Source of the DNA: Lithodes maja
Lineage: Eukaryota; Arthropoda; Malacostraca; Decapoda; Lithodidae
Reading direction: 5' to 3'
Assembly (NCBI GenBank): GCA_037953745.1
Contig: JBAKBP010004469.1
Span: forward strand, 1-64,000
Length of the DNA stretch: 64,000 nt
Part shown: one piece after another, positions 50,561-61,287 of the stretch
How positions within the stretch are numbered: position 1 is the first letter of the stretch
Layout: each line of letters starts with the position of its first letter
Program-made: the position numbers and the translations under genes
Notes under the pieces: model-generated
The model's database searches: none
Told to the model about the DNA's origin: nothing
Seen by the model: the letters and a program-made list of their open reading frames with translations, nothing else

Positions 50561-51001
50561 TTAGGTGGGGGTTTCTGTGCGCATGGCCAAAATACGTCGG
50601 ATCGTGATGAGATCTTTTTTATATCCGACGAAATCGTGCACACGGATATGATCCTTTACTGCTGAGGGCAATATTGATACAAGGTTGACCAGTATCTGCT
50701 GTTCTTGCTGGATTCTGGTCAATGTGGGGAAAGACACTTTGATATATCGGGCGATCTTATTCACTGTGGCATCTAGATCGCCTTCGAATTTAGTGTCTTG
50801 GATATGGGTGTGGGCCACGAAAACGCCCAACGAAGGCTTAATGGCCTCTATCACTATTGGGCGAAATTTGTCCCATGTGAGAGCAGGGTGCACTTGGTAG
50901 GCAACCAGGGAAGCGGCTTTTCCCAGGTGCGTTAATGTCACGGCTATCTTTTCTGCGTCCGTGGTATAAACTAGGTCAAGTACGGGTTTCACTATGTCCA
51001 T
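50561..51001 (-). CDS. Gag of element B
   Basis: 147 codons opening MDIVKPVLDL. It aligns with element A gag (I(V/I)KPV; TWDKFRP(I/F)V; KFEGD; LVSILP). The frame is open upstream for another 20 codons or so (APFSHPLPQYDGETYE) but the conserved ATG that A uses reads in another frame here, so the start carries a 1-2 base shift or initiation is internal. Capsid role by position. Low conservation with A makes the two separate subfamilies. Confidence 0.65.
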   Translation of the reverse strand: MDIVKPVLDLVYTTDAEKIAVTLTHLGKAASLVAYQVHPALTWDKFRPIVIEAIKPSLGVFVAHTHIQDTKFEGDLDATVNKIARYIKVSFPTLTRIQQEQQILVNLVSILPSAVKDHIRVHDFVGYKKDLITIRRILAMRTETPT

Positions 51002-51129
51002 GAACGTTTCGATCTCGTAAGTCTCCCCATCATATTGTGGGAGGGGATGTGAGAACGGTGCGCCATGAAGTTATCGTGTTCTGGCTGTTCCAAACTTGCA
51101 ATGTAATGCAACCTTTTATCCGAATCAAG

Positions 51130-51147
51130 AACCACCGCTGCCACCAA
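51130..51147 (-). other. Primer-binding site of element B
   Basis: The minus strand reads TTGGTGGCAGCGGTGGTT immediately after LTR end CATAACA, same layout as element A. Confidence 0.75.
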
Positions 51148-53721
51148 TGTTATGCCCTGTTTTTCTACAGGATTAACTTGGGTAATGTGAGTTCTAACTG
51201 ACTGGGTATAGAAGGCTGCATGCACAAAACAAGGGATGAGGAATAGAGAACACAAAATAAGCACACAGTAACAAGACACACGATCACTTTTATTGATGTA
51301 CACACTTCTATAGTTTTCTTGATGATGATTAACATGAAGCATAAGAAGATATAAATACTCGTACAAGACAAATGATAGAATTGAACAACATTAGCATTAA
51401 GTGGATCTGGATGGAGCCTAGTCTCCCACTTCCAACGTTGAGGTATTAATCTTCTGATCACTGGCTTTATTCACAAGTTTATATACTGGAGACCATAAAT
51501 GTTACTTATAGATTCATATTCACTGTTAGATTGATCACTGGTAGCTCTGGTGCACAAGCAGTAGTTCATAGACTAGATTAGACACGCGTATTTTAGAGCA
51601 CGGGAATTCTGGTAACCTCAGGGGGGTACTGATCTAAGTTTTATATTCTTGTATCAGAAACACATAGAACGCAAATCAGTGGACGAACATCAGATATCAC
51701 TAGGTTTTCACTTCTATGTAATAATATCTGGATATATGGTAATTACGAGAGTTAATACCGCCTGTTAATTAATAAACACTGATACGCTTAGCACTTCCTA
51801 ATTGAATGGTTATATATGAATTATACTGGGGCAAAGATATAGCCACTTCATAGAAATATTAATAAGTGAGTCTCTAAATAGCACTATAACACTGTAGCAC
51901 TGATAGAGTGAATCTTGGGTAGTATTTGATTGGTCTGGTCCTGGTTATCTTGCGGCCGTGATATTGGGGGCTAACGACTGGTTCCGCGGCCGTCCAGATG
52001 GTCCATATGTAGAAAGTTATCAAGACGGATCTCTTAGCGATCGTTGCTGGTTACACTCTTATATACCCTCTGGTTTCTAGACCTGAATCACAGATATTAG
52101 GATCTTCCTGTCAATCTGGATCGGAATTAACGCCAAGCGCATCTCACGTCGATCGCTCAGCTTCCCGGTCTGTATGAAGGTTATAAGGTGTACATAGATT
52201 TCTTTTACGTGGACAGATCCTTATATCTAAATCTGCCACGGAGTCTGCAGGCTCTGGAACTCAATTCTCAGGAACAAACAATGATAGAGCTAGAGGTCAA
52301 CACAAGGGACCAGCCACTGTTTGGTGTCTATCTTTCAACTGATTTTACTGGGGCCTGGAGCTCGGTTTATAGGTTCGGTTTTGGACCCTGTAGGCAATAG
52401 GGATCTCGAGTTTTGATGGACTTATTTGAGCTCTCAATTGATACGGGAACTAGGTAAGGTGGTGATTACTGTTGTGGCACATGGCTGTATGGAGCCTTCA
52501 TAATGTGATATAACTGAGCCTAGTAAGAGGTACTATTTTGGCTATACTGGAAGTATTTAGGGGAGAGAGACTGGATCTACTTTGCGAGGAGGTTTGGGAC
52601 ATCTTTGATGGGAGCGTCTCTCTTAGATTGTTCAATCTTCATTCTATGGTATAGCTGAGGTGCTAATTTGGTTATCGGAGTATGCAAGAAAGGTTAATGG
52701 GTTATTGTGGGTTAATAGAGGTTAGTAAGGGTGTTAGTCATACATGGTTAGTTCATTGATAGGAAGAATTCCTGTGCTACCTGGCAATGACCCGGAAGTC
52801 AAAACAGGGGTCAGGTGTACCTCCGCAGGGGTAGGGGTCTCCCTCCTCGGGTGGGTGAAAGGGGTAGGCGTGCGTTCTCTCTCTGTGATGGTCGTCTGGG
52901 CGGCTGTGTCTGGGGGCTTACCATATTACCAGTGTTTGTAATAACCCTCTGTTTATGAGACAGATGTGGGTGTTCGTAATACCAAAACCGAAGGTGCCTT
53001 GATCAGCTGGTTTAATTGGTTGGGTTGTTAATTGCATGGTTTGTTGGATGTGGTGGAGACTGGGTTGCTAACTCTGCCACATTTATCTGGAAGTATGGCA
53101 ATGGAGGTTAGTCACTGGCGAGGCGGCTAGCCTCGCACTGACGATCATTTGGTACAGGGTTGTGAATGGGTTGTGAGGGAATAGATGGCATGCCAAGGGG
53201 TAGTAAAGTTCTAATGGTGTTCCTTCCTACTGGGGGAAGGTAGGCTGGATAGGAGTATATAATTATACAAAAGGTTTGAGAATGTTAGTAACGGAAAAGT
53301 TAAGGATATTCAGGGGGTATAATAATAATAATAATATAATAATAATACTTTATTTCAGACTCACACAGTACAGAGGGGACCATACTGGGGTCCATATATA
53401 CCTTACAGTAACATAAATATATATAAATATATATAAGCTACTGTACATAGGCTACATAAAATAAAAATAAATTAAATAATACCCAGCTTGCTATCATGTA
53501 GTTCACAGCACTGCCTCAACCAAAAACAGTGGTCATCAAACTACTATGTTACCAAAACCACTGTCCTAATTGTGTACAGTACCATGCCTCACATCATTTA
53601 GCTTCCGGTACAGTATGTTGCTACAGTACAGTATAGGAATATCGGTACTGTACTGCACTATGAGGATCAGTACCGGTATGCTAATTCTGTAGAGTAGCAG
53701 ACCTGAAATCATTACTTAAGG

Positions 53722-56601
53722 TTAAATATAGAGCAACTTCCTCCAGTGTGCCTGGATCCTGGAGGTGTACACTATGCTTGGAGTTTGTAGCATTTTAATG
53801 ATCCTGTTCTCAGAAGTGTTAAGGCGCTGAATGAATTTATATGTTAGCTTTCTAATGAGTGATTTGTAACAGTGTAAGTTCATATAGGCACATAGCGTAC
53901 TTGTACTCTCATATTTTGAGAGCCCCAGAAACATTTTCATGATATTGTGATATGAGATACTTAGTCTATTCACTGTAATTTTCTTATAGTTCCACCATAG
54001 TTGTGCTGTATACATTGGTGAGCAGTAGGAGTTGAACAATGTTATTTTTGTATCCCATGTGCACATATGAAATTTTCTTAATATTGAATTTCCCTGCATG
54101 TAAAGTTGCCTTCGCTGACGACCCATATCCTCATCATCTGAGCGATCACATGAAATATAGTGTCCTAGATACTTTACTTTACTTACTTCTTCTATAATTT
54201 CTTCATATAAATGGAATTTAGGTAGCTTTGATTTCAATAGAAGGTTAGATTTAAATATTATGATATTGCTCTTTATAGGATTAAATTTGACTGAATGTTC
54301 GATTCCAAATTGTTCACATACTCTTAATAATTTATCCAGTCCTGCTCCAGAGGGCGCGATTAAGGCTAGGTCATCAGCATACATGAGATGATTTACAATG
54401 GTGCTGCCAATACAGCACCCAGTGCGAGTCTTGTTCAGCTCCAGACTAAGATCATCCATGTAGACGTTGAAAAGATACGGAGACAATATCCCCCCCTGCC
54501 TAACACCATTGGTTACGGCGAAAGAGCCTGACAGGATGTTGCCCCATCTTACACACATTTTTTGATTAGCATACCAGAAAATAAGTATCCTAACAATATA
54601 GCTAGGCACTCCCCTGTTAACTAATTTTTCAAATAAGGTTTTGTGACACACCCTATCAAAAGCCTTACTTGCATCAAGAAAACAAGAGAAAATTGAGCTA
54701 TTTAGTTTGTTGTATGTATCAATCACTTCTTTCAGCACATATATGCATTGGTCTGTGCCATGATTTTTCTTAAAGCCAAACTGATTGCTGCTGGTGACAA
54801 TATATGCAGACATTCTTTCTAGCATTATCATTTCAACTACCTTACTCACCACACTAGCAAGTGCTACTGGGCGGTAGTTGTCTTTTGCTGTAATTTTACC
54901 TGATTTATCTTTAATGACAGGAACAAGTATTACGGATATCATAGACTCCGGCAGGACACCATGCGTAAATAGACTGGTGATGCAAGAACTAAGTTTATCT
55001 ATTAACAACTTATCTGCATATTTAAGATGTTCTGCATATATACCATCCAGCCCACAAGCTTTATTTAGGTTAAGTTTTCTTATGGCATTCTCAAGATCAC
55101 TTTCAGTCACTTTAATGTCTTCATAATTACTATCTTTCACATATTGAATTGCACCATTAGTAGACCTTTGGTTTACACTGTTAAGTAGTTCCTTAAAATG
55201 AGTTTTCCATAAGTCAGCAATGTTCTCTTCACCCGTAACCCCCTCAACACTGACAGGTAATGGTGTGTTACAATTTTGCATGGATCTGATGTCCTTCCAA
55301 AAACAGTTAGTATCCTTTTCTGCCAGACTCTTTGCAAGGGCTTCCTTCCTTAATTGGTTTTCATTTTGCTTAATAAATCTAATGGCACATTTGGTCCTAG
55401 CCTTTGCTCTTTTGTGAAGTTCAAATATAGGCCCCTGTCTAGGCTGACCTACTTCAAGCCAATGAGACCTAGCATCTCTGGAGGCCTGATACAGGTCAGC
55501 CACATAGTCTTGCCAACCCGGCTTATTGAATGAGGACTTATATTTACGGCTATTAAAAATACTTTCCCCCGCTTTTGATAAAGAATCTATTATACTATTG
55601 TAAAATTTAATAATGTCCTTTCTGTGTTGTGCATCACTACATTTTGGATCCCTGCATTGTGCTACACCATTACCATCATATTGCACCCTATTTAATAAGT
55701 CCCTGGTTTTATCACAGTACATTTGGCACTCTTCATTTGAGATTACATTCCATGGAACTTTTGCCTTGATGCTATTGCTAGTTTCTGTTATTTCCGGTGC
55801 TTTATTAATTTGGATTGTTAATTCTATAGGTATGTGGTCGTCATCCGTAATGTCGTATCTTATGGCCATTTCTGAGATAGAGTCATGAAAGTCAGAGCTA
55901 GAGATTGCATGATCAAGCCACGACCTGGTCTCCCATGCTTCACTAACATATGTATAGCTATTTTCTGGAAGCAGGTTTTTGGAGGACAAAATTAAACCTT
56001 GCTCCTCACAAAACCTTAACATATGTTTAGCAAACATGGAACCACCCAACTCGTGAGGGGTAGCATTCCAATCACCTACCACTGAGTAACACGTTATCTC
56101 TAATTCAGAAATTAGGCCACCAAGCTCCCCTAACTTTTCCAAATAAAGTTCTTCATTTTCTGCACACTGATACGGTAAGTAAACACAAAATATTGCAAAT
56201 TTTCTGTGTCCCACTTCCAGCTGTATTCCCGCACACCAGCTTAAATTTGTCTCAATGGTTTTAATTACACTATCTAGGCACGATCTCCACATTATTGCAA
56301 CTCCCCCTGGGGGGTGACCTGCCACAATACCATCACGTGTGTCCGTAGTGGAGACCCCGTACCCATGGAAATCTTTATCTAATATGTTCAAATTACCTAA
56401 GTCCTGTTTTGTGTACCAGGTTTCCTGAAGGCAGACTATGTCACTGGTCCTTAATGTAGATACGATGTCAGGTCGCAACAGGAGATTCCTCTTTGTTTTG
56501 GGGAGTCCTCTGCAATTGTATGAAGTTACTTTTATACTTGCTGCTGTTGTAGGTATCCCCTCCATTACTGCGAGTTGGATAGTGGTGTGCGATGCCTCCA
56601 A
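53722..56601 (-). CDS. LINE ORF2: APE endonuclease and reverse transcriptase
   Basis: 959 codons, intact. N-terminal APE endonuclease: SYNCRGLP, CLQETW, GDWNATPHELGG, SWLDHAIS and finally DDDHIPI, where SDH is usual. RT: a DNYRPVALASVVSKVVE block, SCFLDASKAFDRV (motif A), NGVRQGGILSPYLFN, and HLMYADDLALIAPS (motif C, YADD). No RNase H follows. Clade not resolved from memory; it resembles jockey/CR1-superfamily LINEs and lacks RTE features. ORF2 starts inside ORF1 (overlap 56565-56601). All RT residues are present, so it could be active if the endonuclease tolerates D for S. Confidence 0.85.
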   Translation of the reverse strand: MEASHTTIQLAVMEGIPTTAASIKVTSYNCRGLPKTKRNLLLRPDIVSTLRTSDIVCLQETWYTKQDLGNLNILDKDFHGYGVSTTDTRDGIVAGHPPGGVAIMWRSCLDSVIKTIETNLSWCAGIQLEVGHRKFAIFCVYLPYQCAENEELYLEKLGELGGLISELEITCYSVVGDWNATPHELGGSMFAKHMLRFCEEQGLILSSKNLLPENSYTYVSEAWETRSWLDHAISSSDFHDSISEMAIRYDITDDDHIPIELTIQINKAPEITETSNSIKAKVPWNVISNEECQMYCDKTRDLLNRVQYDGNGVAQCRDPKCSDAQHRKDIIKFYNSIIDSLSKAGESIFNSRKYKSSFNKPGWQDYVADLYQASRDARSHWLEVGQPRQGPIFELHKRAKARTKCAIRFIKQNENQLRKEALAKSLAEKDTNCFWKDIRSMQNCNTPLPVSVEGVTGEENIADLWKTHFKELLNSVNQRSTNGAIQYVKDSNYEDIKVTESDLENAIRKLNLNKACGLDGIYAEHLKYADKLLIDKLSSCITSLFTHGVLPESMISVILVPVIKDKSGKITAKDNYRPVALASVVSKVVEMIMLERMSAYIVTSSNQFGFKKNHGTDQCIYVLKEVIDTYNKLNSSIFSCFLDASKAFDRVCHKTLFEKLVNRGVPSYIVRILIFWYANQKMCVRWGNILSGSFAVTNGVRQGGILSPYLFNVYMDDLSLELNKTRTGCCIGSTIVNHLMYADDLALIAPSGAGLDKLLRVCEQFGIEHSVKFNPIKSNIIIFKSNLLLKSKLPKFHLYEEIIEEVSKVKYLGHYISCDRSDDEDMGRQRRQLYMQGNSILRKFHMCTWDTKITLFNSYCSPMYTAQLWWNYKKITVNRLSISYHNIMKMFLGLSKYESTSTLCAYMNLHCYKSLIRKLTYKFIQRLNTSENRIIKMLQTPSIVYTSRIQAHWRKLLYI

Positions 56602-57086
56602 GTCCCAGAAGCCTCTGCACTGTCCTCATTGGGATATTGTCTTGGTTCTCTGTACCAGTTGACATATGCATCTTCTGGCCACAGGTCAGGATTCATGAAA
56701 ACATCTGGATCTGGACATTCGCTAGTTATACAAAAGGAGGCACAGGTAGTGGACCTGGAGAGGGTGGTCAGCTGTCTTACCTCTATATTTATATGTAGAT
56801 TATCAGCCAAGTATGTCTTGAGATTCTCAGCAGTAACACTAGGGTTGAATCCTGTGGCAAACACCCTAGCTAGTCGGGGCCTTTTGATGGTATTGAGGCC
56901 AGTATCCTTGACCCTACCTTTAATTCCTGGCTGGTTTCTCGGTCTAGGGTGAACCTGCTCGCCTTCCCTAGAGTAGCGAGGCTTGCCATTCACCCATTTG
57001 ACCATAGTCCATGGGTTTTCCCTTGCATTGGCTCCTTCATTTGGTTCAGTTTGTGTAGGTAAATTTGAGGATGGTGTAGCTGGCAC
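56565..57086 (-). CDS. LINE ORF1
   Basis: At least 173 codons and open further upstream, through Gln-rich sequence to the 5' end of the insertion. A folded part reads RVFATGFNPSVTAENLKTYL, then VRQLTTLSRSTTCASFCIT, and WPEDAYVNWYREPR, which looks like an RRM-like ORF1 domain: RVFATGFNP and ASFCIT sit at RNP-like positions. It overlaps ORF2 by 37 nt in another frame. By analogy it would bind element RNA. The 5' end is probably missing. Confidence 0.7.
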   Translation of the reverse strand: MPATPSSNLPTQTEPNEGANARENPWTMVKWVNGKPRYSREGEQVHPRPRNQPGIKGRVKDTGLNTIKRPRLARVFATGFNPSVTAENLKTYLADNLHINIEVRQLTTLSRSTTCASFCITSECPDPDVFMNPDLWPEDAYVNWYREPRQYPNEDSAEASGTWRHRTPLSNSQ

Positions 57087-58291
57087 TGTATTATCTTCTC
57101 TCGTTGCCGACGATAAAGATTGCTGTTGTGTTCGGTGTTGTTGCTGTTGTGGTTGCTGGTGGAGAGGCTAGGCCAGGAGGGAGTCGAGGAGCGTGGGGGG
57201 TTAACGAGAGGGAGAGGGTTAAGTGGGGGCTACGTGGAAGTTTGACCCTAAGGTCTCTGGGCGTAGGGGTGGCATTAGGCTACAGTTGGTATCTTAGACT
57301 GGGGGTTAACGACAGGGAAGGTAGGTTAATCACGCTACCGCGGGATGAGCAATAGGTGGGGGTATATGAGTCTGGAAATTATAGAATCATGTGGACTGTG
57401 GGGAAGATGAGGTTAGCTGTAGGTGTGTGCTTGACTGTGGAAAAAAGTAGAGAAAAACATAGTGTATTATTACTCGTCAATACGATGGGTTATGGACACT
57501 ATTAGTTGACACGATTTCTTGCTGATCTAGTTGTCCCTGGGAACTGCGTTTTCTATGAAATATATACCAAAGAAAGCGGCAGTTCGTAGGGGTAGCTTCG
57601 TTATTGTTTCGTGGTAGATATGCGTCGACACAATGGTAAAAGAGGGTTATCTATACAATCTCTGGTTGGGGTAAGAATTAGAGTTACTGCATGGTTGCTA
57701 ACATCTTCAGTCATTATCTCTGTCTAGGTCTTACAGGAATAATGGTTATATATACAATGGTGTACCCGTGGGTATTATAGTTTCTTATCAATTATGATAT
57801 GGGGGTTAACATATTACTTCTCGGATGGAAGAACATACATAGCTTTATGGGAGCGGTTTGTCTTCAGAAACTTAGTCTGGCAAGACAAGGTATTTTAGGG
57901 TATGTTGATATTGATATCTTAACTTAGAGACAGGGCATGGGTGTACTAAATTAAGGTGTATTCATGTTCATCATCATGTAGGTAGAGTCTGGCGGGTAAG
58001 AGGTGCAGGACACGAGGGGTAGTGGATACGCGAGGTGGGGGAAGGGTCAGTGGTTAGAAGCGATAGGCAGGTGTGGTTTGGAGCTGCTTAGCCCTGCAGG
58101 CTTCGGCCTGTCTGAACTGGTTGGCTTGGTGCCTTCTCTCCTTCTTTCTTCTCTCACGCTGATCTATGGGGCGTCTGCTCTCACCTGGTCCTTTCGTTCT
58201 GTGGGTCTTTCCTTTGGGTGTTTCTGTTCCCGTTTCTTTGTTGTTCTCGTTCGTGGCTTCCGTGGTGGGCTTCTCGTTCTGGGGCATTTTA

Positions 58292-58393
58292 ACCCCCTTA
58301 AAAAATATAATATTTGAACGCAACAATGCGCACGGAACATTCTCTTGATATCATGTAGGTTTTGCATTCGATATATTAAGGGGGTACTATTCG
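58292..58393. other. Short flank of element B
   Basis: Outer flank of the 5' LTR beginning acccccttaaaaaatataat. The target duplication cannot be checked because B's other end is lost. Confidence 0.5.
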
Positions 58394-58690
58394 CTTTTTC
58401 TGGACCCCCTTTTCCCTCGTGTTTAGCATATTAGTTTTCAGATTTAAAGACATTCCTTCCATTAGTTTGTCGATTTTAAGACTTTTTGTCCCATTTCTTT
58501 GTCAATATTACGACCTTTCATACCATTTAGGTGTCGATTTTTTTCCTGGTGAGCGATAGCGAGCCTGTAATATTAAGAGAAACCAGCCTTCGGCCGGAAC
58601 ATTTTCCTCCGAAAAATGTACAAATTTATCTTGGAGGGGGCTCTAGGGGTGTATTTCTAAGCTTGATGGAGGTATAGCAAAGAAATTAAA
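58394..58690 (-). repeat. Unclassified repeat P, copy 1
   Basis: Reverse relative of 59895-60230 and 60408-60715. Shared words: CTTGATGGAGGT, GGCCGAAGG/CCTTCGGCC, AGCGATAGCGAGCCTGTAAT, ATTTAGGTGTCGAT. No coding capacity. Confidence 0.75.
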
Positions 58691-58982
58691 AAATAAATTA
58701 ATAAATTAATTAATAGCCCCCCCCCCAAAAAAAAAACAGCCCCCTTAAGTGCCAATGATTTTGCTGACATCTTTTTCATCATATTCTGGCAACTCTAAGA
58801 CGATTTATTCAGCTTAGGAAGGACATCTAGCAATAAAAAGGCTTCAAACTATCTCAATCAACCCTTTTAGCTACCACAGATCCTTCCAAAGCTGCATAAT
58901 ATAGTATAAATATAGGTAGAATACAAAATAACACACGTCGCTGGTACTCAAAGGGATAAGTTCGTTCGTATTTATGTTCCCT
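58691..58982. other. Spacer before the second SINE
   Basis: AT-rich, with short C8 and A9 runs near 58720. No gene. Confidence 0.5.
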
Positions 58983-59507
58983 AAAAAAAAAAAAAAAAAA
59001 AAAAAAAATCTCTGTATTCCAACTACTCCCTCTCGGGCATAGGCTGATAGCCTTTACACTCTACCACTGATTCTGCCGGGTGCTGAACACGGTGAGGCCC
59101 GTGAGGTCTTGCTCCAGTCTAGGGAGTGAGACATGCGAAGCTTCACGGCTCGAAGCAATCCCATCTCTGAAGCCGTCTCGCCTCGCCTCTGCGCTTCACC
59201 GTCTCACTCCCCACACTCGGATCCTCACTCTTAGAATGCCACCTATTGAGCAATTAACTCACTAGGCATTGCCCCCCTGTAGCATATTTTTGAATATGGG
59301 AATATTCATACAATGCTATTTAATCAGGGAACAATGAGGGGTTTTTTTTGGGGGGAGGGGCATTTCGGTGTGCTGTGGTAATGCACTGATACTAGGTACA
59401 GCACAAATTCCATCCCAATAATATCTTCCCATTGACATATTGGGATTCGAACCCGGGTCCATTGGATTACCAGTCCAGTGGCAAGACCACTCCGCCACAC
59501 CTCCCCC
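58983..59507 (-). mobile_element. tRNA-derived SINE, copy 2 (opposite tail)
   Basis: Same SINE as 42799-43359. The head at 59440-59507 on the minus strand holds GGCGGAGTGGTC and GGGTTCGAATCCC, a better B box than copy 1. It is flanked by CCTAAA-like sequence on both sides. The terminal run is A on the plus strand, meaning T on the SINE's own strand, unlike copy 1. Confidence 0.75.
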
Positions 59508-59555
59508 TAAATGTAACCTATTGCATATATATTTATCACGTAAAATACATTTACT

Positions 59556-59690
59556 TGTATGTGAGAGAGAGAGAGAAAGAGGGAGGGAGGGAGGGAGAGA
59601 GAGAGCGAGCGAGAGTGAGAGTGCAAGAGAGAGAGAGAAAGTGTGTTTGAGTGAGTGAGTGAGAGAGAGAGTGAGTGAGTGAGTGAGAAG
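59556..59690 (+). repeat. GA/GAGT microsatellite
   Basis: Purine-only tract of GAGA, GGGA and GAGT units about 135 bp long. Confidence 0.9.
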
Positions 59691-59894
59691 GATGGTATTC
59701 AGGGTTCACCATATAATAACTCAGGGGTTGGGACTGGCTTTGGATGCAACCATGGAGGACAGTAATAATATTGAATTTTCCTCGTTGCTCGAATATACTT
59801 CTTTTTTTCCACTACGCTGGTTCGATGTCTGTCAAAGAGTGCCCGTCAACGATGATTGGTCCTATACCTGTATATACCTCTGTGTTCATCCGTC

Positions 59895-60230
59895 TGTTAA
59901 AGGGGAGGTTTTTAGTTGGTTCCCTAGACCTCCATCAAGCTTAAAATTACACCCTCTATACCCCCATTCAAGATAATTTTGCAAATTTTTCGGTAGAAAA
60001 GTGTCTCGGCCGAAGGCCGGTTCCTCTTATAATTACAGGCTCGCTATCGCTAGCCAGGAAAAATATCGACACCTAAATGGCACGATAGGTCTTAAAATTC
60101 ACAACAAAATGGAACTAAAGATATTAAAATCGCCAAACAAATGGGCCGAACGTCTTAACATCTCAAAACTAGTGGGGCTAATCATGAGGGAAAAGAAGGT
60201 CCAGAAAAAACTGCCTATCACCTTAAGCTG
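59895..60230 (+). repeat. Unclassified repeat P, copy 2
   Basis: Starts ttaaaggggaggtttttagt and ends near gtccagaaaaaactg. It includes a small palindrome GGCCGAAGGCC. The copy at 60408 shares the first 60 bp almost exactly. Confidence 0.8.
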
Positions 60231-60407
60231 TTTCTACCTCTCTTCTCCTCATCAAACAATTGCTGTGTTATATTAACTGTGTTGGTGGTGTAATGGTTTA
60301 GATGTTTATGTTCTGGCTGTGGTGTCCCGAGATCATATGCTTGCATTAGTTTATTCAAGTACATTGGGGTTTGCAATTTATGATTAATGTTAAGAACGGG
60401 GTGTTAC

Positions 60408-60715
60408 TTAAAGGGGAGGTTTTTAGTTGGTTCCCTAGACCTCCATCAAGCTTAAAATTACGCCCTCTAGAGCCCCAAACAAGACAATACAAATGTCCCG
60501 ACCTTAGGCCGATTCCTCTTATAATTACAGGCTCGCTATCGCTCGCCAGGAAAATATCGACACCTAAATGACACGATAGGTCTTAAAATTGGCAACAAAA
60601 TAGAGTTAAAGATATTAAAATCGTCAAACTAATGGGCCGAACGGCTTAAATGTTCAAAACTAGTTAGGCTAAACATGGGGGAAAAGAAGATCCAGAAAAA
60701 ATGGTCTATCTCCCC
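60408..60715 (+). repeat. Unclassified repeat P, copy 3
   Basis: Same start (ttaaaggggaggtttttagt) and end word (gtcc/atccagaaaaaatgg) as copy 2; the middle palindrome is degraded to ggccgattcc. Confidence 0.8.
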
Positions 60716-60741
60716 TCAAGCTGTTTATACTCTCTGCTCTA

Positions 60742-61287
60742 TCTCACTATACTATAACTACAGTATATCTCACTATACTATAACTACAGTATAGCTCACT
60801 ATACTATAACTACAGTATATATCACTATACTATAACTACAGTATAGCTCACTATACTATAACTACAGTATAGCTCACTATACTATAACTACAGTATATAT
60901 CACTATACTATAACTACAGTATATCTCACTATACTATAACTACAGTATAGCTCACTATACTATAACTACAGTATATCTCACTATACTATAACTACAGTAT
61001 AGCTCACTATACTATAACTACAGTATATCTCACTATACTATAACTACAGTATAGCTCACTATACTATAACTACAGTATATCTCACTATACTATAACTACA
61101 GTATAGCTCACTATACTATAACTACAGTATAGCTCACTATACTATAACTACAGTATATATCACTATACTATAACTACAGTATAGCTCACTATACTATAAC
61201 TACAGTATAGCTCACTATACTATAACTACAGTATAGCTCACTATACTATAACTACAGTATAGCTCACTATACTATAACTACAGTATA
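60742..61287 (+). repeat. 26-bp satellite array, about 21 units
   Basis: The unit is CTCACTATACTATAACTAC plus AGTATAT/AG (26 bp), nearly perfect over 546 bp, varying mainly at the position giving tatat or tatag and one ctca/atca. Each unit contains the inverted words CTATACT and AGTATAG. The array's right end is cut by the LTR at 61288. Confidence 0.95.

Larger units (their letters stand above)
53319..57156 (-). mobile_element. LINE inserted in element B's 5' LTR
   Basis: The LTR reads ...attcagggggt|ttggtggagag in the 3' LTR copy (about 42262). Here 3,838 bp lie between those words, with one T lost and no target duplication. Its 3' end on the minus strand is AATAAAG followed by (TTA/ATT)n microsatellite. 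Two overlapping ORFs fill most of it. 5' end: CAG/CAA-rich (coding Gln-rich sequence), likely truncated. Confidence 0.85.
51148..58291 (-). repeat. 5' LTR of element B, split by a LINE
   Basis: Minus-strand ends are TAAAATGCCCC at 58291 and CATAACA at 51148. Removing the LINE (53319-57156) leaves about 3.3 kb, the longest LTR here. TATATAAA near 51480 and AATAAA near 51290 on the minus strand are kept. Clearly diverged from the A-type LTRs, with longer collinear blocks. The left-over basic ORF (minus 58054-58291) is the LTR part of the third ORF. Confidence 0.85.

Noticed and set aside
59430..59507. tRNA gene (GGGTTCGAATCCC with upstream A box)
   Set aside because: No full cloverleaf; it continues into a SINE body present in two copies.
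60742..61287. CRISPR array
   Set aside because: Units are contiguous 26-mers with no unique spacers, in an animal genome.
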